A DNA stretch of 14,529 bases from Candidatus Alkanophagales archaeon (GTDB lineage Archaea; Halobacteriota; Syntropharchaeia; Alkanophagales; B39-G2). Shown here in pieces: positions 6,347 to 13,281 of the stretch; positions within the stretch are counted from its first letter, which is position 1, and every line of letters starts with the position of its first letter. The position numbers and the translations under genes are program-made. The stretch covers positions 1 through 14,529 of the forward strand of contig QMVQ01000016.1 of the NCBI GenBank assembly GCA_003661185.1, written 5' to 3'. The notes beneath the pieces were generated by a model. It was not told the origin of the DNA and ran no database searches. It saw only the letters and a program-made list of their open reading frames with translations.

Positions 6347-7099
6347 TTAGAGATATACCCATTTGCAGAGTCTTTTTTCGACCTTTTCGAGGACCATGTA
6401 AAGGGCGAAGCCGAGCGCCGCCATCGTGAGTATCGCCGCATACATTTCAGCGAAGTCCATACGGCTCCAACAGTCGAGAATGAGGTAACCAAGCCCTTTG
6501 CTCGTCGCTATGGATTCTACGAAGAACAAGACAGCGATGGAAGTGCCGACGCTTATCCTAAGTGCGGTCATGACCTTTGGGAGGCATGCTGGAAAGATGA
6601 CGTGCTTGTAAACATCCATCTTGCTCGCTCCTAAAGAGCGGAGCGAGTAAATGTAATATTTGCTGATGCTTTTAGAGGCGTCCCTCGTCGTCACCAGCAT
6701 CTGGAAGAACACTATCATCGCAATCATGAAGACCTTAGATGCCTCGCCGATGCCGAAAATCATGATTATCAGGGGTAGTAGCACGATATGCGGAATCGGA
6801 TAAAGCAGATAGACTATAGGGGAAAGAAAGCGGTCAACTTGTTCTTCCTTGCTGAGGAGTCCGAGCGGGACCGCAAGCGAGAGCGCAAGCGAGAGGGCGT
6901 AAAGAACACGAAGCGTGCTCGCAAGCAGGTGCACAAGCAAGGCGTCTCTCATTTCGAGAAGCGAGACGCAAACCTCCCGCGGTGAGGGCAAAGCTATCGA
7001 GTTCAAAAGTAAGGAGACAAGCTCCCAGATTGCAAGAAGGGCAACAACGGCAATTAGCCCTCCAAAACGTCTCGCAATATCCCCCGAACTTCTCTGCAT
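6347..7099 (-). CDS. ABC transporter permease, NitT/TauT (SsuC/TauC) type
   Basis: 250-residue integral membrane protein with about six helices. It has hallmarks of the nitrate/sulfonate/taurine-type permeases: ALPSPREV after the first helix (36-43), YPIPHIVLLPLIIMIFGIGE (100-119), and the cytoplasmic EAA loop that contacts the ATPase (SLRSLGASKMDVYKHVIFP, 152-170). The family imports oxyanions, sulfonates, thiamine precursors and related small molecules; the substrate here is not readable. The start ATG 7099 lies inside the 3' end of the ATPase gene, giving a 46-base overlap in another frame. That is long for such operons, and no good later start precedes the first helix. It forms the importer with the two upstream genes. 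Confidence 0.9.
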   Translation of the reverse strand: MQRSSGDIARRFGGLIAVVALLAIWELVSLLLNSIALPSPREVCVSLLEMRDALLVHLLASTLRVLYALSLALSLAVPLGLLSKEEQVDRFLSPIVYLLYPIPHIVLLPLIIMIFGIGEASKVFMIAMIVFFQMLVTTRDASKSISKYYIYSLRSLGASKMDVYKHVIFPACLPKVMTALRISVGTSIAVLFFVESIATSKGLGYLILDCWSRMDFAEMYAAILTMAALGFALYMVLEKVEKRLCKWVYL

Positions 7100-7785
7100 T
7101 TCTCAAAAAAATCCTCTGCACTCCTATATAACGGGTCGCCCGCTCTCGGATTCCCCAGAATCTTAACGACCTCAGCCGGTCTTTGGCTCAACACCACAAT
7201 TTTCCTTCCGAGAAACACCGCCTCCTCGATGTTGTGCGTGACGAGCACGAAGGTTACGCCGGAATGCCAGAGCTTAAGCATGAAATTCTGCATACTCTCC
7301 CTTGTCAGGGCATCTAACGACGAAAACGGCTCGTCACAAAGCAAAATTTTCGGGCGTAGGGCGAGCGCCCTCGCAATCGCAACCCGCTGTTGCATACCGC
7401 CGGAAAGTTGTCTTGGGTAGTGGCGCTCGAAGCTTGCGAGCCCGAGCCTGCGCAGCAGCTCTTTTACGAAGCTTCCGTCCTCGCAGCCCCTTAGTTTTAA
7501 ACCGAGGGCGACGTTCTCGTAAACGGTTTTCCATGGGAAAAGTCCGTAGTCTTGCAAAATTAATGCCGTTTCCCGACGTGGTCTCGTGATTCGCTCGCCG
7601 TTTACCCAAACTTCACCGGCAGTCGGCTTCAAAAGCCCTGCGAGGATAAGGAGGAGCGTGGTCTTCCCGCAGCCCGAAGGTCCGATTATCGAGCACGTCT
7701 CGCCTTCACGGACGGAAAAGCTCACCTCACGTAACGCCTCGGTCCCATCCTCATAGACCTTTTTCAGCCTTATGACCTCCAGCAT
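7054..7785 (-). CDS. ABC transporter ATP-binding protein, NitT/TauT (SsuB/TauB) type
   Basis: 243-residue ABC ATPase with every motif intact: Walker A GPSGCGKT (35-42), Q-loop Gln78 in LILQDYGLFPWKT, signature LSGGMQQR (127-134), Walker B KILLCDEP (146-153), D-loop SSLD (155-158) and switch His184 in LVTHNIEEA. The LFPWKT segment after the Q-loop is typical of the SsuB/TauB/NrtD group. It energises import through the permease encoded next. The start ATG 7785 is six bases after the stop of the binding-protein gene with no clear Shine-Dalgarno sequence, suggesting translational coupling. The 3' end overlaps the permease gene by 46 bases. Confidence 0.93.
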   Translation of the reverse strand: MLEVIRLKKVYEDGTEALREVSFSVREGETCSIIGPSGCGKTTLLLILAGLLKPTAGEVWVNGERITRPRRETALILQDYGLFPWKTVYENVALGLKLRGCEDGSFVKELLRRLGLASFERHYPRQLSGGMQQRVAIARALALRPKILLCDEPFSSLDALTRESMQNFMLKLWHSGVTFVLVTHNIEEAVFLGRKIVVLSQRPAEVVKILGNPRAGDPLYRSAEDFFEKCREVRGILRDVLEG

Positions 7786-7791
7786 TTGCGG

Positions 7792-8754
7792 CTATGCCAT
7801 CCACACGCAGTTCTCGAACGCTATTTCTTCCTCCACGAGCTCTTTGCTGCGTGCCCACTCCAACACTTCCTCAAAGTTCTTTCTAAACTCCTCGGGATAC
7901 GGCTGCGGCATAGGGAACGTCGGCACGGAATATTCAGCTACGACCTCCTCGGGAATCTTCGCAACCTCCACCGCCAGCTCCTTGTAAGCTTCGGGGTTCG
8001 TGTTTATCCTCTCAACAGCCTCCTCGTAAGCGTTTATGAATCTCCTCACAGTTTCTTGGCTCTCGCTCACGAAGTCGCCACGGAAAACGGTCACGGTGAA
8101 GCTTAGGTTTCCGCCGAACATGTTTTCAGAGGCTACCAGCGTCGCTCCTTGGCTCATCGCATACCTCGCAAGGATGTCCGGAAGTGTTGCTGCGTCCACC
8201 TCGCCACTTATTAGCATCTGCACCCGCTCCGGCATACGCTTGATCTCAACTCGCTCTGCATCGACGCCCGCAAGCATCTTGTCCGTCACAAAATCAATAA
8301 TTGTGTTGCTTGAGATGGCTATAGCCTTCCCCTCTAAGTCCTCGACCGTTTTTATGTCAGAGCCTGGACTGGCGACGATGCAGAAGCCGCCAAGCTCTGG
8401 GTCCTTGCCCATTTCAACACCGACAATTCTGATATCATAGCCCGCCGCTCGCATTAAAATCACCGCAACAGGGTCGCTTATCGAGGCGTCTATCTCATTT
8501 GCAATTAAGGCGGCGTCACGGTCAAAGGCACTGCGAAAAGGCACAAGCTCGACACTCAGCCCATACTTCTCGAAAATCCCCTCCTCCTTTGCGACGAAAA
8601 GCGGCAGAACGTCGTCGTCAGGCAGCGTCCCCACTCGTATCGTGGCTGGGGGCGTATGTGTTGTCACGGGGGCACGATAAAACACGTAGATGTAGGCAGT
8701 GGCAACTACAACTGCTATGACTATGACCCCGGCAACTACCATGCTTTTGCGCAT
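7792..8754 (-). CDS. membrane-anchored solute-binding protein, NMT1/THI5-like (NitT/TauT family)
   Basis: 320-residue substrate-binding protein. A short positive N-terminus (MRKS) and a single hydrophobic segment (about 5-27) are followed by a Thr/Pro linker. There is no lipobox cysteine, so it is probably held by an uncleaved N-terminal helix. The periplasmic-binding fold begins TIRVGTLPDDDVLPLFVAKE, the usual opening of NMT1/THI5-like proteins. EIDASISDPVAVI (a ligand-lobe segment) and a GEVDAATLPD segment follow. It is the first gene of the operon and should set substrate specificity for the importer. Ligands of this family include nitrate, taurine, sulfonates and pyrimidine precursors; the sequence alone does not decide. 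Start ATG 8754, with GGGGGA (minus strand, 8766-8761) six bases upstream as Shine-Dalgarno sequence, which can be masked by the leader RNA. Confidence 0.88.
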   Translation of the reverse strand: MRKSMVVAGVIVIAVVVATAYIYVFYRAPVTTHTPPATIRVGTLPDDDVLPLFVAKEEGIFEKYGLSVELVPFRSAFDRDAALIANEIDASISDPVAVILMRAAGYDIRIVGVEMGKDPELGGFCIVASPGSDIKTVEDLEGKAIAISSNTIIDFVTDKMLAGVDAERVEIKRMPERVQMLISGEVDAATLPDILARYAMSQGATLVASENMFGGNLSFTVTVFRGDFVSESQETVRRFINAYEEAVERINTNPEAYKELAVEVAKIPEEVVAEYSVPTFPMPQPYPEEFRKNFEEVLEWARSKELVEEEIAFENCVWMA

Positions 8755-8895
8755 CCTGCATCCCCCTTTTAGTTACGGCATGCGCCTGTGAACTCCTCCA
8801 CCCTAGGAGCTTCTCCGACCGTGCCTTCACAGCGTCGGGGGACTCCAGCACGGAACCCCTTTACAGAGACCTCGGTCCCAGAGGCGTCCCCGACG
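8755..8895 (-). promoter_or_regulatory. structured 5' leader, candidate riboswitch of the ABC/radical SAM operon
   Basis: On the minus strand CGTCGGGGAC (8895-8886) pairs with GTCCCCCGACG (8843-8833), giving ten pairs with one bulged base. CTGTGAA (8832-8826) pairs with TTCACAG (8792-8786) immediately after it. CCGTGC inside the first helix (8853-8848) is fully complementary to GCACGG inside the second (8824-8819), allowing a loop-loop or pseudoknot contact. Smaller alternatives exist inside the second helix: GGAG/CTCC (8816-8813 / 8809-8806) versus CTCCT/AGGAG (8809-8805 / 8797-8793). The 3' strand of the first helix (TCCCCC, 8842-8837) is also complementary to the Shine-Dalgarno GGGGGA (8766-8761), so helix formation and Shine-Dalgarno masking exclude each other. 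It matches no riboswitch consensus I can recall (TPP, cobalamin, SAM and others checked by eye). Confidence 0.5.
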
Positions 8896-8914
8896 AAGAA
8901 ATGTGTCACCAAAA

Positions 8915-8927
8915 GCATATATAATTT
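8915..8927 (-). promoter_or_regulatory. TATA box of the ABC/radical SAM operon
   Basis: Minus-strand AAATTATATATGC is a near-ideal archaeal TATA box. A start about 26 bases from its centre falls at about 8894, the first base of the long leader helix, so promoter and RNA structure support each other. Confidence 0.6.
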
Positions 8928-8970
8928 GCGGGCTTTCACCCTCCCTTTCGGAAGGGGACTTCTCGCCCGC
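8928..8970. repeat. nested inverted repeat between divergent promoters
   Basis: GCGGGC (8928-8933) and GCCCGC (8965-8970) form a perfect six-base inverted repeat. Inside it CCCTT (8943-8947) and AAGGG (8952-8956) form a second one around TCGG. The element abuts the leftward TATA box (8915-8927) and lies just upstream of the rightward AT-rich element (8975-8985). It may be an operator for a regulator acting on both operons, or a cruciform; neither is shown. Confidence 0.4.
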
Positions 8971-8974
8971 ATTG

Positions 8975-9077
8975 GTTAAAAATTTGCCTCGGAGCTGGCG
9001 CTGCAGGGGATAAGACGAGCGAGCAGGTGGCACTAACGATGTGCTTTTGGGAGTGGTTGCTGTGTCTTGCTCGCCCC
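8975..9077 (+). other. AT-rich promoter-like element and hairpin-forming segment
   Basis: GTTAAAAATTT (8975-8985) resembles a TATA box with a predicted start near 9007. The following stretch folds: GCGAGCA (9019-9025) pairs with TGCTCGC (9068-9074), GGG (9006-9008) with CCC (9075-9077), and GCAC/GTGC (9030-9033 / 9041-9044) form an inner hairpin. It may be a small RNA or the 5' part of a longer fpo leader. It has no tRNA-type T-arm. The remainder up to 9118 shows nothing further. Confidence 0.25.
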
Positions 9078-9118
9078 GGCAATACATTCGAAGAGGACCA
9101 GGGGGCGGTGAAAAATAG

Positions 9119-9131
9119 AAAGCTTTTTAAG
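9119..9131 (+). promoter_or_regulatory. probable promoter of the fpo/fqo operon
   Basis: AAAGCTTTTTAAG, with an A-rich GTGAAAAATAG tract just upstream, centres about 27-30 bases before ATG 9157. No Shine-Dalgarno sequence is visible before that ATG, so the operon's mRNA probably has almost no leader. Confidence 0.5.
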
Positions 9132-9156
9132 CAACCCTTGAAGACCCACCTACTTG

Positions 9157-9606
9157 ATGGAAGCAACCCTCCTGGTGCTTGCGGGTTTTGCAGTGTTGTT
9201 CGCACTGGGAGTTCTGCTCACTAAGGACAATTTCTATGCCGTGGTATTCATGTCTGCGACGATGGTTCTCATAGCGGGCATCTACGCAATCTTCCAGCTC
9301 CAGATGGTCTCCATACTGATAATATTCATATTTGTCGGCGCCATTGGGATGGTGACTGTGGTCTTGGCTGCAACATACCGGCGTGAGCCTGAGAGGCAGT
9401 TTTCGCCGTACTGGGCGGTCTTTACCGTCGTAACAGCATTTTTAGCGGCTTATTACCTCCTGATGCGTAGTGTCCCGCTCGGCACAGCAAGGGGCTTCGA
9501 GTTGGTGCTGACGTCTGATCTTGTTCTTTTGATTACTTCTATGGTGACGCTCATAATACTCGTAGCGTTGTCCGCCCTAAGGTTAACGGGGGGTGTTAGT
9601 AGTTGA
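9157..9606 (+). CDS. fpoJ: F420H2 dehydrogenase membrane subunit J (NuoJ-like)
   Basis: 149-residue membrane protein with about five helices, matching the NuoJ/Nad6 family in size and pattern. The central segment with closely spaced Gly and Val (IFIFVGAIGMVTVVLAATYR, about 61-80) corresponds to the TM3 region of NuoJ, whose pi-bulge takes part in coupling between the quinone site and the antiporter modules. It is the first gene of the membrane-arm operon. Its stop codon overlaps the TTG start of the next gene. In methanogens J is sometimes split in two; here it is one piece. ATG 9157 is preferred; a TTG directly before it (9154) is unlikely to be used. By gene order the archaeal name could equally be fqoJ. 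Confidence 0.88.
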   Translation: MEATLLVLAGFAVLFALGVLLTKDNFYAVVFMSATMVLIAGIYAIFQLQMVSILIIFIFVGAIGMVTVVLAATYRREPERQFSPYWAVFTVVTAFLAAYYLLMRSVPLGTARGFELVLTSDLVLLITSMVTLIILVALSALRLTGGVSS

Positions 9607-9893
9607 TATATGTGCTTGCGCTCGTGATTTTGCTGATTGCATACCTTGCGGCAGTCTCCAGCAAGGATTTGGTAAGGCTTTTGATCTCGTTGGAGTTGAT
9701 GTTCGGCGCTGTTTTCCTCACGCTCATTCCGCTGTTTTCAACGGCTTTCGAAACGGCGCTTGGCATCGCAATAATCACAATCTTCGTCAGCAGCTGCGAG
9801 CTTTTGATTCTGATTGCGGCGCTCATCCTCTTCGACAAGGAGAAGAAGAACGTTTTGGTGGATTCCGTGGTTGTGGGAGGTGAGGAGCGATGA
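9603..9893 (+). CDS. fpoK: F420H2 dehydrogenase membrane subunit K (NuoK-like)
   Basis: 96-residue protein with three membrane helices, the standard size for NuoK/Nad4L. The two buried glutamates that form part of the proton path in NuoK (Glu36 and Glu72 in E. coli) appear as Glu31 in SLELMFGAVFL and Glu66 in SSCELLIL, with nearly the same spacing. Start TTG 9603 overlaps the fpoJ stop and has a GGGGGGTG eight or so bases upstream; GTG 9612 is an alternative. The end overlaps fpoM by four bases (ATGA), a sign of coupled translation. Confidence 0.92.
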   Translation: MIYVLALVILLIAYLAAVSSKDLVRLLISLELMFGAVFLTLIPLFSTAFETALGIAIITIFVSSCELLILIAALILFDKEKKNVLVDSVVVGGEER

Positions 9894-11350
9894 CCGAGCC
9901 TTTGTTGCTGTTCTTACTCGTCCCGCTGGTCGTAACGTTCTTAGCGCCGCTGCTCTCGCCGAAAGCTGCCTCCTATCTAACGGCGCTTGCTTTCGCAGTC
10001 CCGTTCCTCGGCACACTCTATTTGCTTTTCAGCGGCGGCGTCGCCGACGTCACGCTGATGCGGCTTCCTGTGCCGATAGGGCGGCTCTTCCTCTTTTCAG
10101 ACCCGATAACTGCGGTGTTCTCGCTTTCTATTTGCGTGGTTTCGGCGATGGTTGCGCTATATGCGCTTCCTTACATGGAGCACCGCTTTAAAGAGATGGG
10201 GCTTGATGCCCGCAGCGAGTTCAGAAAATACATCTTCATCTATGACCTTTACGCAGTTTCGATGCTTTGGCTTGTCCATTGCGGGAATCTGCTGCTGCTC
10301 TACGTGTTCCTTGAAATCATGCTGATTACTGCATTCCTGCTGATTTTTCTTTACGGTTACGGGAAGAGGCAGTGGGTCGGGCTTCTCTACCTTATTTGGT
10401 GCCTGATTGCAGGCGTTCTGACGCTGGTCGGCTTTTTGATAATTGCGTTGGAGAGCGGGACGCTGGCGCTTGACGAGCTGATGTATTTCCATCGAATCAG
10501 CACGCTGGCGTGGTCGTTCGTATTCTTTGGCATGGTCATCGAGCTTCCGGGCTTGGGACCTCACATCTGGCTGCCGTGGGCGCACGCAGAGGCGCCGACG
10601 CCGGTCAGCGCCATGCTTAGCCCCTTGACGGTCGGGCTTGCGGGTTACGTGCTACTGAGGCTCTCGCTCGTGGACCCCAACTTTTTTGCCACGTATCGGG
10701 CACCAATCTTCGCATACGCAGCGCTCACCAGCATTTATGCGGGTTTTGCGGTCTTTATCCAGAAGGACTTCAAGCGACTGCTTGCGTATTCAACGGTCTC
10801 GCAGATGGGCTATATTCTCATAGCGTTGTGCGTCGGCGGCGTCTTCGGCACGATGGGCGTCGCCATTCAATACATGTCGCACGCCTTCGGCAAGTCCATC
10901 TTATTTATGTGTGCCGGCGGCTTGATTACGCTCTACGGACTGCGAGACGTCGAGAAAATGGGCGGCTTACACGACTACGTTCCTGAAATTTCGAATGCCG
11001 CCGTCATAGGTTTCATGAACCTTGCTGGTATTCTGACGGTCGGCATGCTCGGCGAGTTTTTCATCCTCAGGGGCGCCGTCGAAGCCTTCGGCTTCAACCT
11101 CACTTACATCCTTCCCATAGTCTTCATTTTCATCCTCTCAGGCTGGTATGGCTTTTATACCATCCGGAGGGTTTTCTACGGAAGACCAAAATCCAAGCTG
11201 GAGAGTAAAAGTATTAACGGATACCTTTACGTCCCACTGTTCATAATAGGGATTCTTTCCGTCCTCTTCTTGTTTCCGCCGCTTTCGTCGTCGCTGGTCG
11301 GCAGTCTTTATAAAGTGGTGAGTGCGCTCGTGGGAGGTGGTGCGTTGTGA
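9890..11350 (+). CDS. fpoM: F420H2 dehydrogenase antiporter-like subunit M (NuoM-like), non-canonical
   Basis: 486-residue, about 14-helix subunit of the Mrp-antiporter superfamily, third in the operon. The HIWLPWAHAEAPTPVSAML signature (225-243) identifies the family. The TM5 glutamate is present (Glu142 in VFLEIML, E. coli Glu144), as is Glu389 in MLGEFFIL (E. coli Glu407). A gapless alignment through the signature places Glu218 at E. coli Lys234 and Gly249 at Lys265, both normally essential lysines. The usual His of the SHMG motif is Gln305, and a Lys follows the conserved His (HAFGK, 331-335), as in some hydrogenase-linked relatives. Start ATG 9890 has a strong GGGAGGTGAGGAG. It overlaps fpoL by four bases (GTGA). 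M rather than another antiporter subunit is assigned from length and from the fqo-like order. Confidence 0.85.
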   Translation: MTEPLLLFLLVPLVVTFLAPLLSPKAASYLTALAFAVPFLGTLYLLFSGGVADVTLMRLPVPIGRLFLFSDPITAVFSLSICVVSAMVALYALPYMEHRFKEMGLDARSEFRKYIFIYDLYAVSMLWLVHCGNLLLLYVFLEIMLITAFLLIFLYGYGKRQWVGLLYLIWCLIAGVLTLVGFLIIALESGTLALDELMYFHRISTLAWSFVFFGMVIELPGLGPHIWLPWAHAEAPTPVSAMLSPLTVGLAGYVLLRLSLVDPNFFATYRAPIFAYAALTSIYAGFAVFIQKDFKRLLAYSTVSQMGYILIALCVGGVFGTMGVAIQYMSHAFGKSILFMCAGGLITLYGLRDVEKMGGLHDYVPEISNAAVIGFMNLAGILTVGMLGEFFILRGAVEAFGFNLTYILPIVFIFILSGWYGFYTIRRVFYGRPKSKLESKSINGYLYVPLFIIGILSVLFLFPPLSSSLVGSLYKVVSALVGGGAL

Positions 11351-13281
11351 ACGTCAGCTACATTTTTCTCGCTTTGTTCCTAGCGCCAGTCGTAAGCAGC
11401 GTTCCAATCGCATTGGCTTACCGACGAAGGGGGCTTGTGGAGAAGCTTCCTCCACTCTCAGCCTTCGGCATCTTCGTTTCACTCATCTGCAGCATTATGC
11501 TCCTTCACTTCCCTGACCGGACGTTCAGCTACCCATGGCTTCCGCAGCTTGGCATAGATTTCGTGCTTCGCACCGACTACCTAAGTAGCCTTATGGGTGT
11601 CGTCACAGCGCTCATCGCCTTCATCATTGCGGTTTACGGGCTTGACTACATGAAAGGGGATTACAGGCTGCCGTGGTATTGGTTCTTTTTCAACCTTTTC
11701 ACAGCTTCTATGCTCCTCGTCGTTTACAGCGATAACCTGTTCCTGCTATTCGTCGGCTGGGAAGGGCTCGGCATCGCCTCGTGGGGGCTGATTGGACACT
11801 GGTATCGGGACGATGACGATATAACGTTCGTCGGCGTGCCGGGGCGTAAAATAGGACCGCATCTGTTCTGTTGGCCGCCGAGCTTCGGCGGCTGGCGGGC
11901 AATCTCCACGATACGGCTCGGCGACGTCCCGATGTTTCTCGCAATCGCCGCTCTTTGGGCGCTCTCGCCAGAACACGACATCAATATCTCGCAAATGCCT
12001 TGGGAGGAAATTCTGGCAGGGATAGGCGCTGCTGGGACCGTTCTCATACTTACAATGTTCCTAATCGGGCTTTTCACGAAGTCCGCGCAGCTTCCGTTCA
12101 GCGAGTGGTTGATGACTGCGATGACGGGTCCGACGACCGTCTCAGCGCTCTTGCACAGCGCCACGATGGTGGCAGCGGGCGCCTTCGTCTTCATGAAGGT
12201 TAGTTGGTATATCCAGCCGTGGGAGCTTGCGGCGCACGTTCCGGGCTTAGAAGTTGTTTATCTTCTTGCATTGCTCGTCGGGCTGCTCTCTGCACTTTAC
12301 GGGGCGTTAGTGGCGACGGGAATGCTCGAACGCAAGGTTCTGCTGGCAGCTTCGACGATGTCCTCATTAGGACTCATGTTCGGGACGGCGGCGGCGTCCT
12401 GCTGGATTCACGAGGAGATTGCGGGGATGAATTTGGCGTTGCTCGTTGCGTTCTGGTATATGGTGGTTCACGCTTTTGCGAAAGCGACGCTGTTCCTCGT
12501 GAGCGGGCATCTCATACATGCAACGCACAGTCGCTTCTCAGAAGGAGATTTGGAGCTTGCAGGACGAATGAAGACGGCGTTCGTGGCGACGCTCATCGCA
12601 ACGACGTTTCTTGTCGGCATCCCGCCGCTCACTGCTTATTGGGTGAAGTCTGCAATGGATGAAGTGATGGAACACCTGTTGTTGCACGAATACATGCTTT
12701 TGCCGCTTGCTCTCCTGCTTGCGACTTCGATAACATATTCGGCAATTCTCGCAAGATTCTTCAGCCTCAATTTTTTCAAAGGTGAGAAGCCGCACCACTT
12801 GCACCTTGAGCGGTTACCCTTGATGGAGCTTGGGTATTTGGCGATGGTTTCGGTGCTGTTTGTCATCCTCTATCTGTTATTTGAGAGACCCGAGCTTGTG
12901 GAGCTGGCGCATGCAGGGTTCAAGCTGTCGTCGCTGGCGGTCGGGCTGGCAGTGCTCGTTGCGTTCCTCGTTGCGTTCTTCAAGCCGAGAGTGGCGGTGC
13001 TGTCAAAAATCGGGACGTTCTTCAACGACAGGATGTATATGCCGTTCCTGAACGATCTTGTTTGCCCGGTCGTCGGTTTTGCGGTCGCACGGCTCGTCGA
13101 CTACGGGAACAGAGGCATAGATGCCTTCTTCAACACGAGAGTTATGCCTACGCTCTTCGCAGCGCTTTCTAAAAGGATTAGAGCCATTCAAGTTGGCTAC
13201 CTGCGGAGCTACACGAGAATCGTGTTAGGACTGGTGATGATTTTCCTAATCGGCGTTGCAGTTTGGGGGGTGTTGCCGTAG
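11347..13281 (+). CDS. fpoL: F420H2 dehydrogenase antiporter-like subunit L (NuoL-like)
   Basis: 644 residues, the usual length for NuoL-type subunits, with about 16 helices and the C-terminal amphipathic/lateral helix region (QVGYLRSYTR near the end). Residues of the proton channel are kept: Glu139 in FVGWEGLG (E. coli Glu144), Asp193 in TIRLGD (Asp178), Lys245 in FTKSAQLPF (Lys229), Lys330 in LERKVLLAAST (Lys342), and HAFAKATLF. The loop between Glu139 and Asp193 is about 20 residues longer than in E. coli NuoL and is rich in Pro, Trp and Gly (YRDDDD, then CWPPSFGGW). GTG start 11347 overlaps fpoM and has GGGAGGTGG upstream. As the distal antiporter module it should pump protons when F420H2 is oxidised. 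Confidence 0.93.
   Translation: MNVSYIFLALFLAPVVSSVPIALAYRRRGLVEKLPPLSAFGIFVSLICSIMLLHFPDRTFSYPWLPQLGIDFVLRTDYLSSLMGVVTALIAFIIAVYGLDYMKGDYRLPWYWFFFNLFTASMLLVVYSDNLFLLFVGWEGLGIASWGLIGHWYRDDDDITFVGVPGRKIGPHLFCWPPSFGGWRAISTIRLGDVPMFLAIAALWALSPEHDINISQMPWEEILAGIGAAGTVLILTMFLIGLFTKSAQLPFSEWLMTAMTGPTTVSALLHSATMVAAGAFVFMKVSWYIQPWELAAHVPGLEVVYLLALLVGLLSALYGALVATGMLERKVLLAASTMSSLGLMFGTAAASCWIHEEIAGMNLALLVAFWYMVVHAFAKATLFLVSGHLIHATHSRFSEGDLELAGRMKTAFVATLIATTFLVGIPPLTAYWVKSAMDEVMEHLLLHEYMLLPLALLLATSITYSAILARFFSLNFFKGEKPHHLHLERLPLMELGYLAMVSVLFVILYLLFERPELVELAHAGFKLSSLAVGLAVLVAFLVAFFKPRVAVLSKIGTFFNDRMYMPFLNDLVCPVVGFAVARLVDYGNRGIDAFFNTRVMPTLFAALSKRIRAIQVGYLRSYTRIVLGLVMIFLIGVAVWGVLP

Noticed and set aside
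7792..8754. Naming the importer SsuABC, TauABC or ThiXYZ.
   Set aside because: Family membership is clear, but no ligand-specific residues or pathway genes are visible, and no TPP riboswitch consensus is found in the leader.
9006..9077. A 72-base segment with paired ends looked like a tRNA.
   Set aside because: The acceptor pairing breaks after four bases, and there is no T-arm consensus (GGTTC-A), D-arm or plausible anticodon arm.
8769..9224. Several overlapping ORFs on both strands in the divergent control region.
   Set aside because: They overlap one another, carry no recognisable domain, are arginine/cysteine-rich as expected of out-of-frame reading, and cover the promoter and leader elements.
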